In this document: positions 6,699 through 8,658 of the stretch, in pieces | Layout: each line of letters starts with the position of its first letter | Numbering within the stretch: position 1 is the stretch's first letter | NCBI GenBank assembly: GCA_937931765.1 | Contig: CALHAO010000286.1 | Location: forward strand, 1 to 8,658 | Reading direction: 5' to 3' | From: an uncultured Thiotrichaceae bacterium | GTDB lineage: Bacteria > Pseudomonadota > Gammaproteobacteria > Thiotrichales > Thiotrichaceae | Length of the DNA: 8,658 nt | Notes under the pieces: model-generated | What the model saw: only the letters and a program-made list of their open reading frames with translations | The model's database searches: none | Told to the model about the DNA's origin: nothing | Position numbers and translations under genes: made by a program

Positions 6699-7982
6699 CT
6701 AAAGGCGCAAATCACTATCTGTCGCTGGGAACAGGTGTTTCAGGTCATAAACAATATGAGACTTTCGTCCGAAAGAGTGGATGGTTTTAGCGCCCATTGC
6801 TTTGAACTGATCATGAGCCACCGCGATAATGATCGCATCATAGTAGTCATCCTGTAAGTGGCTGACTGGCCGGAAACCATACTCCCGCTCTGCTTCATCA
6901 GCAGAAACCCAAGGGTCGTAAACATCAGTTGCGATATGATATTCTGATAATTCTTTAATTATATCAATCACTCTGGTGTTACGTAGATCCGGGCAATTCT
7001 CCTTGAAAGCAAGGCCAAGAATTAAAACTTTTGCACCTTCAGCATGAATGCGTTCTTTGACCATTTTCTTAATCAGCTGTGTAGCAACATAAGCGCCCAT
7101 AGCATCATTAATGCGCCGCCCGGCCAGAATAATGTCTGGATGGTAGCCTACGGATTCCGCCTTATAGGTTAAATAATAAGGATCAACACCGATGCAATGC
7201 CCACCGACTAATCCGGGGCGGAAGGGCAGGAAGTTCCATTTTGTACCGGCGGCCAGCAATACCTCTTCGGTATCGATATTCATGCGATTGAATAGCATGG
7301 CTAACTCATTAATCAGCGCAATGTTTAAGTCACGTTGCGTGTTTTCAATTACCTTAGCTGCTTCAGCTATGCGGATACTTGAAGTTTTATAGGTACCTGC
7401 TGTGATGATGTTGGCATATAGCTCATCTACCTTGGTGGCTATTTCGGGGGTGGAACCTGCTGTGACTTTTCTGATGGTAGTCAGGTGATGTTGTTTGTCA
7501 CCGGGGTTGATGCGTTCTGGTGAGTAACCGGCAAAAAAGTCCTGATTGAAAGTGAGTCCGGATACGCGTTCAATGACAGGAATGCAGTCTTCTTCGGTTG
7601 CGCCGGGGTAAACGGTGGACTCGTAAATGACGATGTCACCTTTACTGATTACCTGTCCGATACTTTCGCTGGCTTGTAGTAACGGTGTCAGATCCGGGTG
7701 CTGGTGGTCATTGATGGGTGTGGGGACGGTAACGATGTAAATATTGGCCTTACGCAGGTCAGTGAGATTGTTTGTGTAGCTTAGTTGTGTGGCTGTGCGT
7801 AAATTTTCTGGTTCGACTTCGAGTGTGTGGTCGTGGCCCGCCCGAAGTTCTTCTACCCGTTCAGGGTTTATATCAAAACCGATGGTGGGGTAGAGCTTGC
7901 CGAATTCGACGGCAAGGGGCAGGCCGACGTAGCCTAGGCCAATGATGGCTATTATCTGGGTAGATGCGCTGTTCATTATCAT
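6699..7982 (-). CDS. tviB: UDP-N-acetylglucosamine 6-dehydrogenase, TviB/VipA/WbpO type
   Basis: This enzyme uses NAD+ to oxidise a UDP-N-acetylhexosamine at C6 to the uronic acid, a precursor for Vi-like capsule or O-antigen. The 427-residue length fits. The Rossmann motif is GLGYVGLP (15-22). Other landmarks are TVPTP (85-89), YESTVYPG (120-127), GYSPERINPGD (152-162), the catalytic-site segment EAAKVIENTQRD (207-218, K210) and GGHCIGVDPYYL (260-271) with catalytic C263. The C-terminal UDP-binding domain has FKENCPDLRNTR (326-337). From memory it resembles Salmonella TviB along its whole length, down to a similar end (SDLRL). That favours TviB/WbpO over UDP-glucose dehydrogenase, though substrate is inferred. 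Two starts are possible, ATG at 7982 or 7976; a GAAG 8 bases upstream favours 7982 slightly. It lies between the tfpX-like gene and pilB. The TviC-type 4-epimerase that usually accompanies it is not in the window. Confidence 0.9.
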   Translation of the reverse strand: MIMNSASTQIIAIIGLGYVGLPLAVEFGKLYPTIGFDINPERVEELRAGHDHTLEVEPENLRTATQLSYTNNLTDLRKANIYIVTVPTPINDHQHPDLTPLLQASESIGQVISKGDIVIYESTVYPGATEEDCIPVIERVSGLTFNQDFFAGYSPERINPGDKQHHLTTIRKVTAGSTPEIATKVDELYANIITAGTYKTSSIRIAEAAKVIENTQRDLNIALINELAMLFNRMNIDTEEVLLAAGTKWNFLPFRPGLVGGHCIGVDPYYLTYKAESVGYHPDIILAGRRINDAMGAYVATQLIKKMVKERIHAEGAKVLILGLAFKENCPDLRNTRVIDIIKELSEYHIATDVYDPWVSADEAEREYGFRPVSHLQDDYYDAIIIAVAHDQFKAMGAKTIHSFGRKSHIVYDLKHLFPATDSDLRL

Positions 7983-8000
7983 CCGTTATTCTTCATGTGC

Positions 8001-8026
8001 GTGCTAACAGTCTAACAACGTAGCAC
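8001..8026. repeat. Short inverted repeat between the tfpX-like and tviB-like genes
   Basis: GTGCTA (8001-8006) and TAGCAC (8021-8026) form a perfect 6-base stem with a 14-base loop. It sits in the 46-base gap just after the tfpX-like stop codon. No T run follows on the minus strand, so a terminator is not supported. A short mRNA hairpin at a gene junction is the most that can be said. Confidence 0.3.
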
Positions 8027-8028
8027 TT

Positions 8029-8658
8029 TCAGCTCCAAGGGCTAATTTGTACTACATCAACTGGTTGGCCGGTATTTCTGTCAAACACCCATAGAACATC
8101 TTTGGCTTTGCCGACTAATGGCAGAAATGCATAGTCATCCAGTGTTTTGCCGTATTTTGCGATGAAGTCATTCAAAATTATTTTATGCTCAGGTTTTGTG
8201 AGCATGGCATTTGTGTCCAGGCTTTTGGTGAATACATCATCCAAATGATTTTCAAATGGAGCATAGTACTCTGCGCGTGTATCAATATCGGGTTTGCCTG
8301 ATAAAACTTCCATGGTGACACGTGACATTTCAGCCGGGTCAGTGGGTTTTTTTAAATAGGCCAATGTTGGGCCGGAAAGTTTTGATTTTTTTAGTTCATC
8401 GTATTTGATTTTGGAAATGGAGATTTCGTTGGTATTGATGGGTGTGAAACGGTCAATGGCATAAACCACATACAGAGGATGTGCCTGGTAAACGGTATGT
8501 ATGCCATACGACAGTGCACAAATTTGGATCAGTGCGATGACGCTCAAATCGAGTTTAAGTGTACGCTTCTTTGGTTTGAAAACGACAAAGGTGAGCAGTG
8601 GGCCGAGTACCAAGTCAACAGCCAATATTATCAGCAGTATTGATGCTATGCCTGATAT
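8029..8658 (-). CDS. TfpX/TfpZ-family type IV pilin accessory protein, 5' end cut off
   Basis: Proteins of this family are encoded beside major pilin genes, and in Pseudomonas aeruginosa TfpX/TfpY/TfpZ modulate pilin assembly. The visible 209 residues begin mid-protein. The frame stays open to the window edge and reads ISGIASILLIILAVDLV there, so the in-frame TTG at 8625 is not the true start. The family-typical stretch VDLVLGPLLTFVVFKP ends one membrane segment. A Lys/Arg-rich loop (KPKKRTLK) follows, then a second membrane segment with IALIQICALSYGIHTVY. By the positive-inside rule the remaining roughly 150 residues are periplasmic. An N-terminal membrane segment is probably missing. The protein ends 46 bases before the tviB-like gene. 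The call rests on remembered family patterns. The exact subtype (X, Y or Z) cannot be set, so no symbol is given. Confidence 0.85.
   Translation of the reverse strand: MSGIASILLIILAVDLVLGPLLTFVVFKPKKRTLKLDLSVIALIQICALSYGIHTVYQAHPLYVVYAIDRFTPINTNEISISKIKYDELKKSKLSGPTLAYLKKPTDPAEMSRVTMEVLSGKPDIDTRAEYYAPFENHLDDVFTKSLDTNAMLTKPEHKIILNDFIAKYGKTLDDYAFLPLVGKAKDVLWVFDRNTGQPVDVVQISPWS

Noticed and set aside
8623..8625. TTG at 8625 as the start of the rightmost gene.
   Set aside because: The frame stays open upstream to the window edge and encodes more of a membrane segment, so this codon is internal and the gene is truncated by the window.

Overview
The window reads as an ordinary chromosomal stretch of a gammaproteobacterium with moderate GC content. 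The evidence is a ubiE-ubiJ-ubiB ubiquinone operon of the enteric/pseudomonad type, a Pseudomonas-style pilB-pilC-pilD cluster, and a TfpX/TfpZ-type pilin accessory gene, a family seen in beta- and gammaproteobacteria. A Thiotrichales-like lineage is possible, but that is a guess. Every gene but one lies on the minus strand.

Layout from left to right. Positions 1-1450 (minus) hold ubiE, ubiJ and the first codons of ubiB, which supply the C-methyltransferase and two accessory factors of ubiquinone synthesis. Positions 1533-2621 (plus) hold the one unfamiliar gene, an exported, very basic, Gln/His/Arg-rich repeat protein transcribed away from ubiE and tail-to-tail with pilD. Positions 2642-6586 (minus) hold the type IV pilus core: pilB (extension ATPase), pilC (inner-membrane platform) and pilD (prepilin peptidase/N-methylase). 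Positions 6699-7982 (minus) hold a TviB/WbpO-type UDP-N-acetylglucosamine 6-dehydrogenase, and 8029-8658 (minus) hold a TfpX/TfpZ-family accessory protein cut by the window edge.

How they fit together. On the minus strand the right-hand block runs tfpX-like, tviB-like, pilB, pilC, pilD. TfpX-type genes usually sit next to a major pilin gene, so pilA is expected just beyond position 8658. PilD matures the pilin, PilB powers assembly and PilC is the membrane platform. The dehydrogenase supplies a UDP-uronic acid for a surface polysaccharide or possibly pilin glycan. Its place inside the pilus block suggests co-expression but does not prove a shared role.

No RNA gene, insertion sequence, CRISPR array, prophage or attachment site was seen, and no gene-free stretch exceeds about 121 bases. 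The most interesting item is the repeat protein at 1533-2621, which has two different internal repeat families, an alternating-His motif and Cys residues near both ends. I cannot assign it a function.
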